Positions 32,580-45,424 of a stretch of DNA of 64,000 nucleotides are shown here, piece after piece. This DNA is from Misgurnus anguillicaudatus (taxonomy: Eukaryota > Chordata > Actinopteri > Cypriniformes > Cobitidae), in assembly GCF_027580225.2 (NCBI RefSeq), contig NC_073339.2, positions 43,207,501-43,271,500 of the forward strand. The letters are read 5' to 3'. A program made the position numbers and the translations under genes. The number at the start of each line of letters is the position of its first letter. Position 1 is the first letter of the stretch. The notes under the pieces were generated by a model. The model was given only the letters and a program-made list of their open reading frames with translations. It made no database searches and was not told the origin of the DNA.

Positions 32580-33120
32580 TTAACTCATTCACCGCCATTG
32601 ACGAGTTATCTCATCATTTATGAGTTCATATTTAACTAATAAATATGCCTTTCTGGACGAATTTCAAAGTGAAAGTGTAATACCGCTTTTATCCACCAGA
32701 TGGCGCCAAACCGAATTTATCAAAAACGGAAGTTTAAAAGATTTAATGATTTATTTTAACTGCCTTTATGTTTGATAGTCATTCTGAGTCTGATCTCTAA
32801 CAAAAATTCCTTTACAAAAACGCAATTTTTTTAAGCTTTTTGCTCAAAATGTATTTTTGAAGAGAAATATCCATATTTCAGTGGTTAAATTAAGTAGAAA
32901 AAGTAAATATATAATGAAACGTTTTTTCCCCATTTTGTTTGTTTGTTTGTTTATTGTTTGTTTGAAAGCAGAGGGTGTGTTCTTTAATTTGATATAATTT
33001 GTATGTTTATATATTTATAGAAAATAATTTTTCCTGCAAGGAATTTTGTGAAAATATTGTTAAAATCACAAAAATGCAGTGGGCAACTTTTCTCAAAAAG
33101 GCTGGCGGTGAATGAGTTAA
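32580..33120 (+). mobile_element. Intact TTAACTCATTCACCGCC element
   Basis: It starts TTAACTCATTCACCGCCA and ends TGGCGGTGAATGAGTTAA, an 18-bp terminal inverted repeat that includes TTAA. It contains TTGACGAGTTATCTCATCA and CCACCAGATGGCGCC. It is 541 bp with no frame. TTAA at both ends suggests a TTAA-targeting transposon such as a piggyBac- or Kolobok-type non-autonomous element. Relatives lie at 5216-7066 and 15730-16076. Confidence 0.8.
32693..32707 (+). promoter_or_regulatory. CTCF-like site inside a transposon
   Basis: CCACCAGATGGCGCC fits the core consensus of the insulator protein CTCF (CCASYAGRKGGCRS) closely. It sits in the TTAACTC-family element, so the family could distribute such sites. 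Binding is not shown by sequence alone. Confidence 0.4.
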
Positions 33121-33149
33121 AATCATTGAAATATACAGATGGCGGATAT

Positions 33150-33252
33150 CGGATTTTGCATTAAATTAAGAAAATTTACTTTTTAATACCGACCAGGTAC
33201 AAAATTGATAAAAAATGGCGTTTATCGCGTTTTGGAACCAAACTCTTCATAT
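33150..33252 (-). mobile_element. Half copy of the ATATGAAGAGTTT MITE family
   Basis: On the minus strand it starts ATATGAAGAGTTTGGTTCCA, then AAACGCGATAAACGCCA and ACCTGGTCGGTATTAAA. It is related to the ends of the element at 22518-22775, with a different inner sequence. Confidence 0.6.
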
Positions 33253-33589
33253 ATCTATGTTAATACACATGGAAATCAAGCCATCAAAAACATGGTTACT
33301 AACTACCCTTTTACTTTAAAAACTACATGGTTAATTTTGCAAAAGGAAAATTTGTTATAAACAACACAACTGATCCACTACCTGCAGACTAAAACATTTA
33401 TTTGTCTATTAAACATTGATGTTGCTTGGCTCATGAATCATGTCTGATGTGACAGCGCTAGGTTTAATGGCTCAGGAACTATCATGGTTGATTCGTAAAA
33501 AAAAAGTTGGGACTGGTTTTATAAACAATTTCAATTAGTCTTTTGTTGAACCAGTTCAACCAATCTTTATATTTTAAGTAATAAGTCTG
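33253..33589. other. Intergenic, no recognisable feature
   Basis: AT-rich sequence without repeat ends or frames of note. Confidence 0.35.
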
Positions 33590-33880
33590 CCTTTGCACAG
33601 CACAGTATGGGTTAATTAAGAAGAAAATCTGGGACCCCCAAGCATTCTTTAAATCTTCCCGGGTGACGTGACCTCATGGTCGCACCTACCGTTATCTCAA
33701 CAGATTTAAAGCTGTCGCTTTGACGATAATCACAGAGCACACGGTGAGGATCATTGGTCATGTGACCATAACCAGCGGCGATGTCAGTCATCTGGGAGAT
33801 AAAGAGATTGGCTCTCTTGTGTTGTCATGGCCTGCGGTGTCATAAAAACTTTAATTCTGTGGTCACTACAAGCCTAAAAA
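33590..33880. other. Candidate conserved non-coding block
   Basis: Low-repeat, GC-richer sequence with CCGGGTGACGTGACCTCATG, GATTTAAAGCTGTCGC, GGTCATGTGACCATAACC and ATCTGGGAGATAAAGAG. The GTGACGTGACC and GGTCATGTGACC words resemble nuclear-receptor or bHLH-type sites. Enhancer-like; untested. Confidence 0.4.
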
Positions 33881-34224
33881 ACAGATCCAAGTGCAGAAAA
33901 TAAAAATATCCCTTTGGGCAGGCCAGAAGGTGTTAAAAGCATACACCATGGCTTTAGGTGTAGGAATCAATTGCGTTGGTGGTACATTTGTTGTTATTTT
34001 TGATTTTGTCTGTTGCCTTTTATTTATGACTGTTGTTGAATTGTATTACATGTTTTAGCTTGTATGGTTGTAGCATAATGCGCGTTAGCATGTTAAAATC
34101 AGGAGTAAAAAAGTAATTTAAAGTAAAATAAAGAAATTAAGTTAATTAAAGGTGATTACGTTAAAAATGTTAGACTTTGTTGGACTGTGCTAAATATGCA
34201 TTAGCAATTTATTGCAATGACTTC
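33881..34224. other. AT-rich intergenic, no recognisable feature
   Basis: No repeat terminus or coding frame is apparent. Confidence 0.35.
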
Positions 34225-34690
34225 TTTTTTTGAAGCTCACGATGCGAAGTTCGTCACAACGTGTAGGTAGCTTGTCATGTGTGTGGTTCGTCATTTCAAA
34301 ATATGTGTTCTGCGCTTTGAGAGATCGTGTGTGCGTCACGTGTCATGCCAAAATAAGTGCCTGCTGCCTTGAACTTGAACTTGAAAGGAGACGCTCGCGT
34401 GTGCCAGATATTCGCACAATCTCATGCTTAATCAAAGTTTACTGTTAAGGGAATGTCTTGCGTGTATTTAGGGAACGCAAGCGTCTCTTTTATCATAAAT
34501 GGTTTTGACGCGTATCCTGCAGGCACTTATTTTGACAAAACACGTGATGCACACAGGATCTCTCCACACGCAGGACACATATTTTGGAAAAGGGAACCAC
34601 ACATGTGACAATCCGAACACTTATTATGAATTAGCGCATCCTCGGAAGTGCAGTCACGAGCCACCACTGGTAGACATGCGCACATAAACA
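34225..34690. repeat. Dispersed repeat, copy 2 (partner at 24650)
   Basis: It shares several ordered words with 24650-24900: GCTTGTCATGTGTGTGG, AATAAGTGCCTGCTGCC, TCATGCTTAATCAAAGTTTA and GGGAATGTCTTGCGTGTATT. It extends further right with TTTTGACGCGTATCCTGC and CCACACGCAGGACACATATT, which partly mirror the left half and suggest a degraded palindromic element. Confidence 0.55.
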
Positions 34691-36355
<1,665 letters not shown>

Positions 36356-36692
36356 AGGGGGCGTGAACACCAAATGTTTAAACGTGGCTAAAAAAAACGT
36401 CAGGCGGACGCCGAGGTGATTGACAGGTTTTTTCAGCTAAGCACTTTGCTGTGATACTTCTGTTTTGTTTTTCAGTCATTGAAAGACACGCCGGTTGGTT
36501 GTTGTGATATCTGTCCTGCCCCTCCTCCACTGTGATTGGACGGCTGATTGAGAAGCGACATTGACAAGCTGAGCGTTTCCCCCAAAGTTGAACATTTTAT
36601 GCTCAGCACGGAAAAACCCCACCAGCTGCTGGCTTTTTTGGAAAAGCGCTGCGCTTCCATTTAAAATGCTTTAGTGTGCACGCCGCTAAATA
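36356..36692. mobile_element. Small DNA transposon with GGGGGCGTGAACACC end
   Basis: The left end GGGGGCGTGAACACCAAATG is loosely mirrored by TTAGTGTGCACGCC on the right. The interior has AGGCGGACGCCGAGGTGATT and GGAAAAGCGCTGCGCTTCC. This matches a fish repeat type with GCG-rich arms. No frame has a transposase domain. Confidence 0.5.
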
Positions 36693-37235
36693 ACCAAATG
36701 CAAGAAAGTGTAGTATTGAAAATGTTGACGTGATCTGGACATACAGCTGTCTTGCTATGTAGGAAACTTAGCATTCAACAAACATTAAAGCAGAAAAAAA
36801 GTATACAAATTGTTAACAGCCAATGAGAGTAGCATGGAGTAAATTTCCACAGTAAACATGAAAGATGACTGCAATTGCTTTCATGGGTCAGTGATGATAT
36901 AACTCAATGTCTTTAGATACTGATACTTTCCCATTATCAAAGGCAGGATTGCATGTGCTCTTCAAAGCAGTGAAAAAGTTTTTTTTTAGTTTGATCATGC
37001 TGAGCTACAATCAATTACCCAGATTTTATTTCTAATGCTAATTTTGTGTACGTATTGTATATGTGCCATGCATTATGGATTTTCTAGCTGTAACCGGCAC
37101 ACAGGATATGGTTCTTATTTGTATAGCACTTCATTGTACAGCAAAATCTCATTGCAATTCTTAAGTATTTTACAAAGTAGCTAATTTGTATGAAGGCATA
37201 CTATATCAGTCAAACGTTTAAGTTTGATCCGCTTA
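36693..37235. other. Intergenic, partly low-repeat
   Basis: 36810-37000 is repeat-poor (GCCAATGAGAGTAGCATGG, GACTGCAATTGCTTTCATGG, TTATCAAAGGCAGGATTGC) and may be regulatory. The rest is unassigned. Confidence 0.3.
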
Positions 37236-38127
37236 TGTCCAATTGACGTTGGGCTTAGGGGCGTTACAAATCGGCCACTTCGTAAATAATATAAGACTTG
37301 TCACCGAAAATCATTCAATTTTCTAAAACACAGAGAAAGTTGTGGCCAAATAAAAATTCAAAAGCACCCCATAATGGATGAAAACATCCCCAACAATACA
37401 TAAGCGTGTAAATGCTGTGGTATACCTTCATACAACTGTGTACAATGCAGGTTGATCACACAAGAATTTGTACATATGACACATATTTTGGGAAAATGCA
37501 CTGAAAAAAAGAATGCATGATTATATGTTGCCATGGCTTGCAATTTAAAAATGTTGTTATAAATGGAAGTCAATGGGGCAAAAACAGCCACGAACAGTAA
37601 ATGAGGGAGAAAAAAAATCAATCAATCTGAAGCTGCAAAAAAACTAACAATGCATCAAAGCCAATGGTTTTACAAATCTTTGACATGCCCAAGACTGTGA
37701 TAAAAGGTAAAAATCACAATCTCTTTATATTGAAAATCAGTGTTTTTATCCCTAAATCAGTGACATCATTTATGAACTTGGCAATGAAATAGTTAAAATA
37801 CTGGAATTTTTTGTAAACGTTTAGTAGTTTTGATCAGGACTGAGGTTGATTAACAGAATTATGCAAAAAAATAAAAAAATATTGATCTGATACATTTTTA
37901 CAGCAGTTTAATTTAGTGGATGTTTTCATCCTAAACAACTCGAAAGGGCAGTGAATTTAAACAATGCACAGGGGTTAAATTCAATTTGCTCTTGTCCTAG
38001 TGACGTTAGGCTTATTCATTTTTTAAATTTAATAATAGTACATAATAGTAATTTAGTAAATAAATAGTAATTTATACAATTCACTTTGTACAAATCTGCC
38101 ACTTCATAAAATACTTTCCTGTGAGAT
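37236..38127. repeat. Old, diverged hairpin-superfamily fragments around another repeat
   Basis: 37250-37310 (TACAAATCGGCCACTTCGTA) and 38085-38127 (TACAAATCTGCCACTTCATA, then TGTGAGATCAACCTG) look like two diverged pieces of the TGTGAGATCAGGCTG-ended family seen at 39259. Between them, 37340-37990 contains GGATGAAAACATCC and GGATGTTTTCATCC inverted words of a separate repeat. All limits are approximate. Confidence 0.4.
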
Positions 38128-38225
38128 CAACCTGCAATCAATGTCTTTACATTTTTACGTTTACTGTACAGCATTAACACAACGGGTAAAATAAGTATTG
38201 AAAATGTCACAAGTTAACATATTTC

Positions 38226-38395
38226 TAAAGGTGCTACTGACATGAAATATTCACCAGATGTTGGTAACCACCCATGCAATCCACACATTCAAAGTAATCA
38301 AACGATAAACCAGCTGTTATTATTTGCACTTACAAAAGACAGGATGACTTTTTTACCACCATCTGGTGAAAATTTCATATTAATAGCACCTTTAA
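38226..38395. mobile_element. TTAAAGGTGCTA MITE, 170 bp
   Basis: CTAAAGGTGCTACTGACATG and ATTCACCAGATGTTGGTAA on the left are mirrored by TTACCACCATCTGGTGAA and ATTAATAGCACCTTTAA on the right. It has a TTAA-type end and is compact. A TA microsatellite has expanded just outside the right end. Confidence 0.75.
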
Positions 38396-38408
38396 AAAAA
38401 ATAAAAAT

Positions 38409-38411
<3 letters not shown>

Positions 38412-38468
<57 letters not shown>

Positions 38469-38470
38469 AG
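38412..38470. repeat. TA microsatellite
   Basis: A TA run with one GTA interruption near 38456. It lies directly after the MITE at 38226-38395. Confidence 0.95.
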
Positions 38471-38629
38471 AAGGTGACATGTTCAGTACCTTTTTAATCT
38501 GCATTTATAATTTATCTATTTTTATCTTCCATTGTCTTATAATTTAAAATTGTTTTGAGCCAATCAAAACTCATTGTGTTTTGTAAGGCAGCAATTTGTT
38601 AAAGATCATTTTCACCACTCTTTCAAACT

Positions 38630-38880
38630 ACTGTATCCGTTTTGGCATTCCTGTGCCCCACGTGTGGAAATACTTGGACTGCTAGTTGGTGGAGTAGATC
38701 AGTCTGCTGTGATCAGCTGTGTGGAAAAGAGCTAAATAAATGAGTTGGCTTAAGGAGCCATTGATCCCACACACCACCAGCTTTTCACATTAATTACATT
38801 AAGCAGAGCTTGGCAGTTCAACACTGTGGGAGGCAAACTGCTCTCACCCTGTTGACATCTTCATCAGCATCGCACAGGTA
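38630..38880. other. Candidate conserved non-coding block
   Basis: Repeat-poor and complex: GTGCCCCACGTGTGGAAATA, GATCAGTCTGCTGTGATCAG, CACATTAATTACATTAAGC. It contains an E-box (CACGTG) and TAATTA cores. A regulatory role is inferred. Confidence 0.35.
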
Positions 38881-39258
38881 CAAATGTACAAGTTTTTGTG
38901 TGAAACAAACTACACTGTTGTGTGTGATATAGTTGGAAACCTTTAAGCCCGGATTTGTTCTTGCGCATGGTCGGACACACAGCCTAGCAAAGCATAGTTG
39001 ATTTGACTCAAACTTACTCGTACACAGATGTTCGATGCATAAACATTGCAAAATAAGCAATGCATATTCTGTTCAATGTGCAACAAAATATGCGCAGTTA
39101 CAAAAATCCAGTGGTGCGCGTAAAGTACAGTTCGTGGACCCTCGTGTATGCATAAAAAATAGAACTGGAAGCAGTTTATTTTACAGTACGTGTATGTTTG
39201 TGTGGTACTTACTTTTGAGTATCTACATGGTAATTAAATGATATCATTAACATTCTTG
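38881..39258. other. Intergenic, no recognisable feature
   Basis: Short opposing frames overlap here (38818-39060 minus, 39035-39241 plus) with no domain. Confidence 0.35.
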
Positions 39259-39461
39259 CAACGCTATTTCACAAGAATTCGTACATATTTTACGAGTTGG
39301 CTAATTCGTATTAATTCATACGACCACATTTGTAAGTTTTTGCATGATTTGCCTTCATGTTGGGGTTAGGTGCAGGGTTAGGGGCATGGTAGGGGTTTGG
39401 TTTCTTTTTTTCTAATTAGCAATCTCATAAAATATGTACAAATTCTCGTGAGATCAGGCTG
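39259..39461. mobile_element. Hairpin-superfamily element D (TTCGTAC arms)
   Basis: The left end CAACGCTATTTCACAAGAAT and right end ATTCTCGTGAGATCAGGCTG are inverted relatives. The arms reiterate TTCGTAC/GTACAAA and CGTATT words. The loop holds GGGGTTAGGTGCAGGGTTAG and GGTAGGGG. At 203 bp it is a short member. No clear target duplication. Confidence 0.6.
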
Positions 39462-39469
39462 TATACTTA

Positions 39470-39780
39470 CCTGTGGTACATACTATGTAACTCTAGATAA
39501 GTACTGGGTAATACCAGATACATACTTAGTGTAGATACACTGTAACTAACATGAAACACTACTGTAATTACAAATTAATTTACAATATAAAGATTTAGTA
39601 CTTACAGGCCAGTGTGGTTTAATGACATCTATTGTATGTATAATGTAACTAAACACTACTGTACTTACACATTGTATATACACGGTAAGTATGTGGTACA
39701 TGCAGGCAAGTGTAAGTTAATGAATAGTGTACATATATGATAACTAATAACAGACATTACTGATGTGCCTTTTTTGTACT
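39470..39780. repeat. Degenerate tandem repeat, about two 140-bp units
   Basis: GTAACTAACATGAAACACTACTG (39542, quoted in part) and GTAACTAAACACTACTG (39645) are each followed by TACTTACA or TAATTACA words. GTGGTACATACTATG and GTGGTACATGCAGGC also recur. It is probably an old repeat with internal duplication. Confidence 0.45.
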
Positions 39781-39887
39781 CAGTTTCTTTGTTGTACCCT
39801 TTAAACTCAAGTATCGAATATCGTACGCATTAACTGCTGGGTACATTCACTAGTACGTCCATACGCCTGTTCGCTCTCTTCCATTGG

Positions 39888-40329
39888 TGAAAAGTGAAGC
39901 CGCCAGTGTCCCGATTTGGCGCTGACATCTTGGGTCTTGAGTCTGCGCAGTAGCGATTTCGGGACCAGTCCTGCGCAGTAGTGAGCAGGAAGTAAAGCCA
40001 CGAACTCAAGACCCCGCCCTCGCTCTCGCAGAATGCGCATATCACACGTTATCACAGCTGTCAATCATGACGTGACACCACCGTTTTATATCATTAAATA
40101 ACTAACCAAACACACACTTATTTTAAAAAACAAACATTTGAATTTACATCAGCGTGATTAAAACTACAGTAAATGACAGAAACCAGCTTCGGAAAAAAGA
40201 TAATTGAAGTGTAAATACATTTTTTAGTTGGTCTCAAGTCCCATTGAATAACATGGGGAGGCGGGGTTTATGACCTATACTGGGATCAGTCACTGGGAGG
40301 CAATCGAGACGTTTTGGCTTCACTTTTCA
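39888..40329. mobile_element. DNA element with TGAAAAGTGAAGCC ends
   Basis: TGAAAAGTGAAGCCGCCAGT on the left is mirrored by CGTTTTGGCTTCACTTTTCA on the right. The interior contains GATTTCGGGACCAGTCCTGC and GTCTCAAGTCCCATTGAATA, words of a very common fish repeat. It is 442 bp. The overlapping minus frames at 39807-40064 are not a gene. Confidence 0.7.
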
Positions 40330-41303
40330 GGGCTTGTGCGGCACGCTTGGTACATAGTAAATGCATGAAAACAGGACTGTTAAATAAAGTCATGCATTAC
40401 TTTTTATATATAAAAACATCAATAACACATTTTATAGAAATTAATATTTTAAAGTTATCTCACTCCACTCCTCTATTGCATTCGTGTTTAACATGCAGGT
40501 GCATGCACACGATCGCTCAATGAAGTCTTTGAAGTTTCGACTCATTTTTAAAACAAGCTGTTTAGTGGAATGGAAATACTGAATGTATAACATTTATAGA
40601 CACAAATGTACATAAATGAATGTGGAAAAACATCCCAATGTAAAAGATCAAGTAATTTGTAAGCACCTGATCCAACAATCGCTTAACTTGACATCTGATC
40701 TAATATCAAATCTCATCATGCGCTTGCTTCACCGCAGTTTATGAATTGTTTGTTTTAAAACCACCTTTTTCATAAAATAGCTTTTTGAACATTAGGTTCT
40801 GATGGCACAAAAACCCATCTAAGCACTAATAACATTTGTTGTTGACAGATTTCTTTACTAGATCCTTTAAAAATCCAATCAAAAAGAATGTGAGAAATGT
40901 GATAAACTACTTTGTACTTCGATGTAAATGTGAAATTTGTTAACATAAACAACTGAAAGGTGATTAAAATTTCATTTGAATAATACTAGTGCTAAGTATG
41001 AATAGAACAAGTTCCTTATTCTTGAAAAAAAAACCTTGATGTTGAGAATGTCTGCAGAATTACATAGGAGTTTGGTGAATGTACGAGGGTAAACGTCAAA
41101 ACACTTTTATGTAACCGCTTCGTTTAATGCATTTTAAAGGATGTCTGAAGTACGCTCAAAAGCTTTTCTGCAATGTTTATTATCAAGATTGACATTCTGT
41201 TAGATGTTCTAGAGAAAAGCTTGAATATGTCTGGACTCTGAAATAGGAGAAACAAAAAGCACTAGGTTTGACAAAGGTTTGTCACATCAATTATGCAGAA
41301 AGA
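40330..41303. other. Intergenic, no gene seen
   Basis: AT-rich sequence with short frames only. No repeat end was recognised. Confidence 0.35.
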
Positions 41304-41715
41304 CAATGTTCCCTAGCTGTCAATGGGGCGGTATCTTTTCAAAAAGTACACATTTGAACCTAAAGACTAGATATTACAGGGCTCAACATAAAGGACTGTC
41401 CAGTGGCTTGGGGCCAGCCTGTGAGACGCTTGGGCCAGTAAACAATACACAGCAAAATCCCCAGAGTTAAATCAACGCTGCTAGGTGTACATATTGTCCC
41501 AATTTTACAGAGGGTTGAAAGAAACTCTGAAGAAAAGTTAAAAGCTGCAATCTTTCACTTTATCCTTTCTATCACCATCTCTGTTTGAAACCTACAATTA
41601 TATTTTACATCTTACTTGTAGAGTTTATTGGCGGTTTCATGTGAAGTCACCATTGTGGTGATCAGTGTTTGTTTTAGTTGGATTTGACTCTTGACTCTTA
41701 GCTTGTTAGGTTTTT
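41304..41715. repeat. MITE fragments (GGGCGGTA and CACAGCAAAATC types)
   Basis: 41304-41380 has GCTGTCAATGGGGCGGTATC, as at 14430. From 41448, CACAGCAAAATCCCCAGAGT and TAAATCAACGCTGCTAGGTG match the element end seen inverted at 61580-61676. The word ACCATTGTGGTGATCAGTGT at 41649 recurs as ACCTTTGTGGTGATCAATGT at 62227. Confidence 0.55.
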
Positions 41716-41759
41716 CTAACTGCTATAACTTTGTGTGTTTAAAACATGTTTGTTATGGC

Positions 41760-42261
41760 CTACCCAGTCTCATAAAGTTTCGTGATATAGTCACGTTTTT
41801 TTTTTATTCTTTTTTCGTTCTATTATCACGAATTTTCACGTTTTTTCGTGATCGTATAACGAATTCCTGTTTCCGTGTGATTATCACGTATTGGTTACTC
41901 AACTGCTTTTTCCTAGTTTTAAACCATTGTCGCTTCGGTTTAGGGTTAGATTTGGTGCTTGCATTAGCATGTCACTTTATATATTGGTTTATACTATTTT
42001 TTCTGATTTATTTTTTTATATGCCGCCTGGCGTTAGGGTTAGAGTTGGGTTTGGTTATTTTATGTAAATCTAACCCTAAACCGAAGCGACAATGATAAGA
42101 AAATAGGACAAAGTTGAGTAACCAATACTTGATAATCAAACGAAAACAGGAATTCGTTATACGATCACAAAAAAAAAAACGTGAAAATTTGTGATAATAG
42201 CACGAAAAAAGAATTTAAAAAATATGTGACTATATAACAAAATTTTGTGAGACATGGGCTG
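41760..42261. mobile_element. Hairpin element B (arms rich in TCACGA/TCGTGA), 8-bp target duplication
   Basis: The octamer GTTATGGC flanks both sides (41752-41759 and 42262-42269). The ends are CTACCCAGTCTCAT and GTGAGACATGGGCTG. The arms of about 195 bp mirror each other (ATAACGAATTCCTGTTT; TTGGTTACTCAAC; CATTGTCGCTTCGG) and reiterate TCGTGATA and CACGTTTT words. The inner arm and loop (GGTTTAGGGTTAGATTT, CCGCCTGGCGTTAGGG) are homologous to element A at 898-1326. The 134-codon frame at 41691-42095 lies across it and is not a gene. An 8-bp duplication points to hAT-type insertion. Confidence 0.85.
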
Positions 42262-42276
42262 GTTATGGCAGACCGG

Positions 42277-42412
42277 ATAGTTTACTCAAAAATTTCTCTC
42301 ATGTTGTTGTATAAATTGTATAAAACAACAAAGAAATTTATACAGTCATGTGACAACATGAGAAAGAGTAAATGATGACAGAATTTTCATTTTTGGGTGA
42401 GCTATACTGTAA
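42277..42412. mobile_element. Compact TTCACCC-type MITE copy
   Basis: GGATAGTTTACTCAAAAATT and CTCATGTTGTTGT are mirrored by ACAACATGAGAAAGAGTAA and TTTTTGGGTGAGCTAT. It is a short hairpin like 25214-25339 but has lost its TTAA termini. Confidence 0.65.
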
Positions 42413-42559
42413 ATAGATGATACAAGAGTTACCTTTATCACCATTGTGCAATAAAACCAAGTTTGCTTTAGGTGAGTTTCTGCTAAATAACTAAAAAGAA
42501 GCAATTAGTGCTATTGTTAATAGTGCAACATTATACTTTATATTTTATAAAATATGTAA

Positions 42560-43520
42560 AGACATACATAAATTAAGATAATTTACAGCACATAGCAGCA
42601 TCATATTTACGCAGACAACTTGGTTTGAAAAGGGATGTGCATAAAGGGACGAATAAAGTCAGTTTAATAAACGAGTTTCAATATCAACAAGTAGGATTTC
42701 TCCCTTTGCACAGATTGTAATGAGTAATACATTTTGTTTTGGAGCATGCAAATGTGCCTTTAAATGGAGGACGCGGACGCAGTTCTCATGAATGAAGTCA
42801 TTTCTCTTCCTTATTGCTTTGGGTTTTCATTATGAAAATGCCGCTTCACCCCATTAGCCATTTGGCACAATCCTGAGCCCGTGTTTGCAGTGACAAAAAG
42901 CTTTCAACAACGAGACATAGTTCATTCCGATTTATGATGTTCGTCTTTATCAGACAAATGAATCTTGTCTACAAGAGAAAACAAATGAGGGGGTGTTTGT
43001 TGACTCAATGAATATACAAATTAATATGAAAGATAGAATAGCTCTTTGCTATGTAACGTATGCTGGCCACGCACAATATCATAAAGTATTACAAAATATT
43101 AGAAAATATAGGGACAATTTGGTACAAAATAGAACTTGAATTGGGTAACAGATTAGTAAAAAAAGACTTTAGTTTGAATAAATTCTTAAACTCAGCTGAA
43201 CCTATTGGCCAGTGCAAAAAGCGTTTTATTTTTCTTAAGCCAAAGTTTTTAAATCACCGCTCGTGTGCATAAGAGCCGAGCCTTTGTAAAGTTGTATTCT
43301 CTAGAGAATGGTGTGCCAAGCTTGTGAAATGAAGGTCGAATTCTGTTCCTCCCAAAACAAGGCGGCAAAGTCACAAATGAAATGAGTTCTGACAATCTTC
43401 CTGCATAACACTCAATGTGTCAATCGTAGTAGCCCTGCGCTGTGTCTAACAGTGTTTTGAAAAGTACAAGCTCAGCGATATAAAGTGCAGATCCATGTGT
43501 CGACTGCCATATCAACTGTG
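42560..43520. other. Long candidate conserved non-coding region
   Basis: Nearly 1 kb with little recognisable repeat. Complex words include GGAGCATGCAAATGTGCC (an octamer-like ATGCAAAT at 42747), CACCCCATTAGCCATTTGGC, CTTTATCAGACAAATGAATC and GACAATCTTCCTGCATAAC. The 70-codon frame at 43060-43272 lacks any domain. It resembles a cluster of enhancers; this is inference. Confidence 0.4.
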
Positions 43521-43974
43521 CTTTTTATATTCCTGGACTAATGAGTTTTCGGACCACAAAGCACAAAAGTCCTGCTCCGATATCTGGATGCTTGCCATAG
43601 GGAAATTATAATGATGTTAAAAGCGTAAAGAGGTACAAATAAATAATTGAATTTGAAACTGAAAATGCACTCGGGTTTTGACGTTATTTCTGTTACTGTA
43701 GGCTGGAAGCTGTTTATGATGGTCATTAGGTTTTGGAACAGAAGACAAAACCGTGTAGCTGAAATATGTGTTTTAAATTATTATATTGAGTTCTTTGTTA
43801 ACAGAACAAACATTTCTTCAAATATAATATGGCAAATGTAGCTTTGTAAACGTTTGAAACACAACATTTGTTGCATTGCAGAAACTAAATAGACAAAGAA
43901 TTGCAGTTCACACAAAGATCACCAAAAAATGTTGGACACACATTCACTTTAAAAAGTGTTGTATTAAAACAACC
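43521..43974. other. Intergenic, no gene seen
   Basis: Opposing short frames overlap at 43538-43841, with no domain and no repeat end. Confidence 0.35.
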
Positions 43975-44781
43975 TACAATGTAAAAAGTGTTTCTATGCC
44001 TTAGTAGATTTAATAAAGATAAAACGAGTAAACTGTATTAAAAAAAAAATTATTCTTGTTTTTTTAATCAAATTTTGAGTTGAAATAACATAAAAAGATG
44101 AATAATTTGAGTAATTTTAAATGAACACTTTATTGAGTAAATTCAGGTTGATTTTATCATGTATAATCCACTTAAATTTGTAAGAAGGAAATTAACTTAA
44201 TAATTTTGTGTTGAAACTACATGAATGATTTTAGCAAACATAGCTATCTAGGCAGTAGACTCGTAGTTCCCAGCATGCTTTGCATGGGACTGCATTTGGA
44301 CATGGAAATTTAAATTTAAACGCTATTTTATGTGTTTTTAACTAAAAAGAAAGACTTTTAGTGTTTAATGTTCATTTATCTTCGAGATTTAGAAGAGTTT
44401 TTGTTTCATCTTTGAGTTTTGTAGTAACCATTGTTCAGAAGACTGGTGCTTGTTCATAAACTGCCCAAAACTAAACTGGGTGCACGCGTTGATTGAATTA
44501 ACATATCGTGCCCTCATCTCACAAAAAAAGATAAAGTCTAAACCAATGTTTATGGAAACAACAACAAACCATAAAAAAGTTACCTGTACAAAGAAAAGTA
44601 AATTAAAATGAGTAATACTAGAGCTAGTTAACTCAACTTAATTTTGTTGCGATTCTATTAAGTAATATTACACTGTTTATTATACTTAAAAAAGGCTACA
44701 AGTTGACTCAACTTAAAACATCATATGCAGCCACTTGCCTCAATTTTTATAAGTTAGATTTAGGTATGACTTTTTACAGTG
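43975..44781. mobile_element. Probable ACTGTAAAAA-type element with AAGTTGA arms
   Basis: CAATGTAAAAAGTGTTTCTA on the left and GACTTTTTACAGTG on the right form degenerate ends. Inside, TTTTGAGTTGAAATAAC and TTGACTCAACTTAAAAC belong to a common fish family reiterating TTGAGTT/AACTCAA words. A word near 44342 (GACTTTTAGTGTTTAATGTT) recalls the MITE at 23927. Limits are moderately supported. Confidence 0.5.
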
Positions 44782-45384
44782 TAATCCGTCATTAACACAT
44801 TCTCAGAAAAACAGGTACATGAAGGTAGAAAGGTTGTCACTGGGGTCAATTTTGTAGTTACATAATCATATTCTTTAAAGCCAATGGGTGTTTTATTGTG
44901 CATTCAGGGAACCGTTTAAATGGTTTTAAACTTGTAATGCACTGACATTTGCAGGTTACCACAATTTGTATTGGCTACAAAACACATTTTAAGCATTTAC
45001 ATATAATCAGTCTAAACATTTAACTATTTTATAATGACAGTGTCATATCACATTAGAATCTCTTCATATTCTCTCTGCTTTTAGTGGCTTAACTTTTATT
45101 CACTTGTGTGTTTCACTTTTTTAATTCTTAAAATGTCAGAACATAATTTCTAGAAACCAATCAACATTAATGTCGGCATTAGTGTTAAAATGAAATCAGG
45201 ATGTAGGTGAAGTGAGGTTAAATCAAAGTAGATAAAACAACAGAGCGATGATCCATTATTGTAAGCATATTCGTACGCATTGTACGAATTCTTGTGAGAT
45301 CAGGCCGGTTTAATTTTGATTTATAGATATTTATTTACATTTTATGATTTAAAGTAAACAAGTAGTTTTTAGTTTATGTAAAAA
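44782..45384. other. Intergenic with a hairpin-superfamily end (45262-45312)
   Basis: ATATTCGTACGCATTGTACG and AATTCTTGTGAGATCAGGCC at 45268-45307 form one end of the family seen complete at 39259-39461. No other end is present. The rest is unassigned. Confidence 0.45.
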
Positions 45385-45424
45385 CTCACAAACCCCCTAC
45401 AATTCCCCAGTTTGGGAAACCCTG
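45385..45424 (-). mobile_element. hAT-like transposon end
   Basis: On the minus strand it reads CAGGGTTTCCCAAACTGGGG, then AATTGTAGGGGGTTTGTGAG, a familiar fish hAT start. It is a solo end. Confidence 0.6.

Noticed and set aside
41691..42095. 134-codon open frame, the longest in the window
   Set aside because: It lies across the left arm and loop of hairpin element B. It is Phe/Leu/Cys-rich from T-rich arms and resembles no family.
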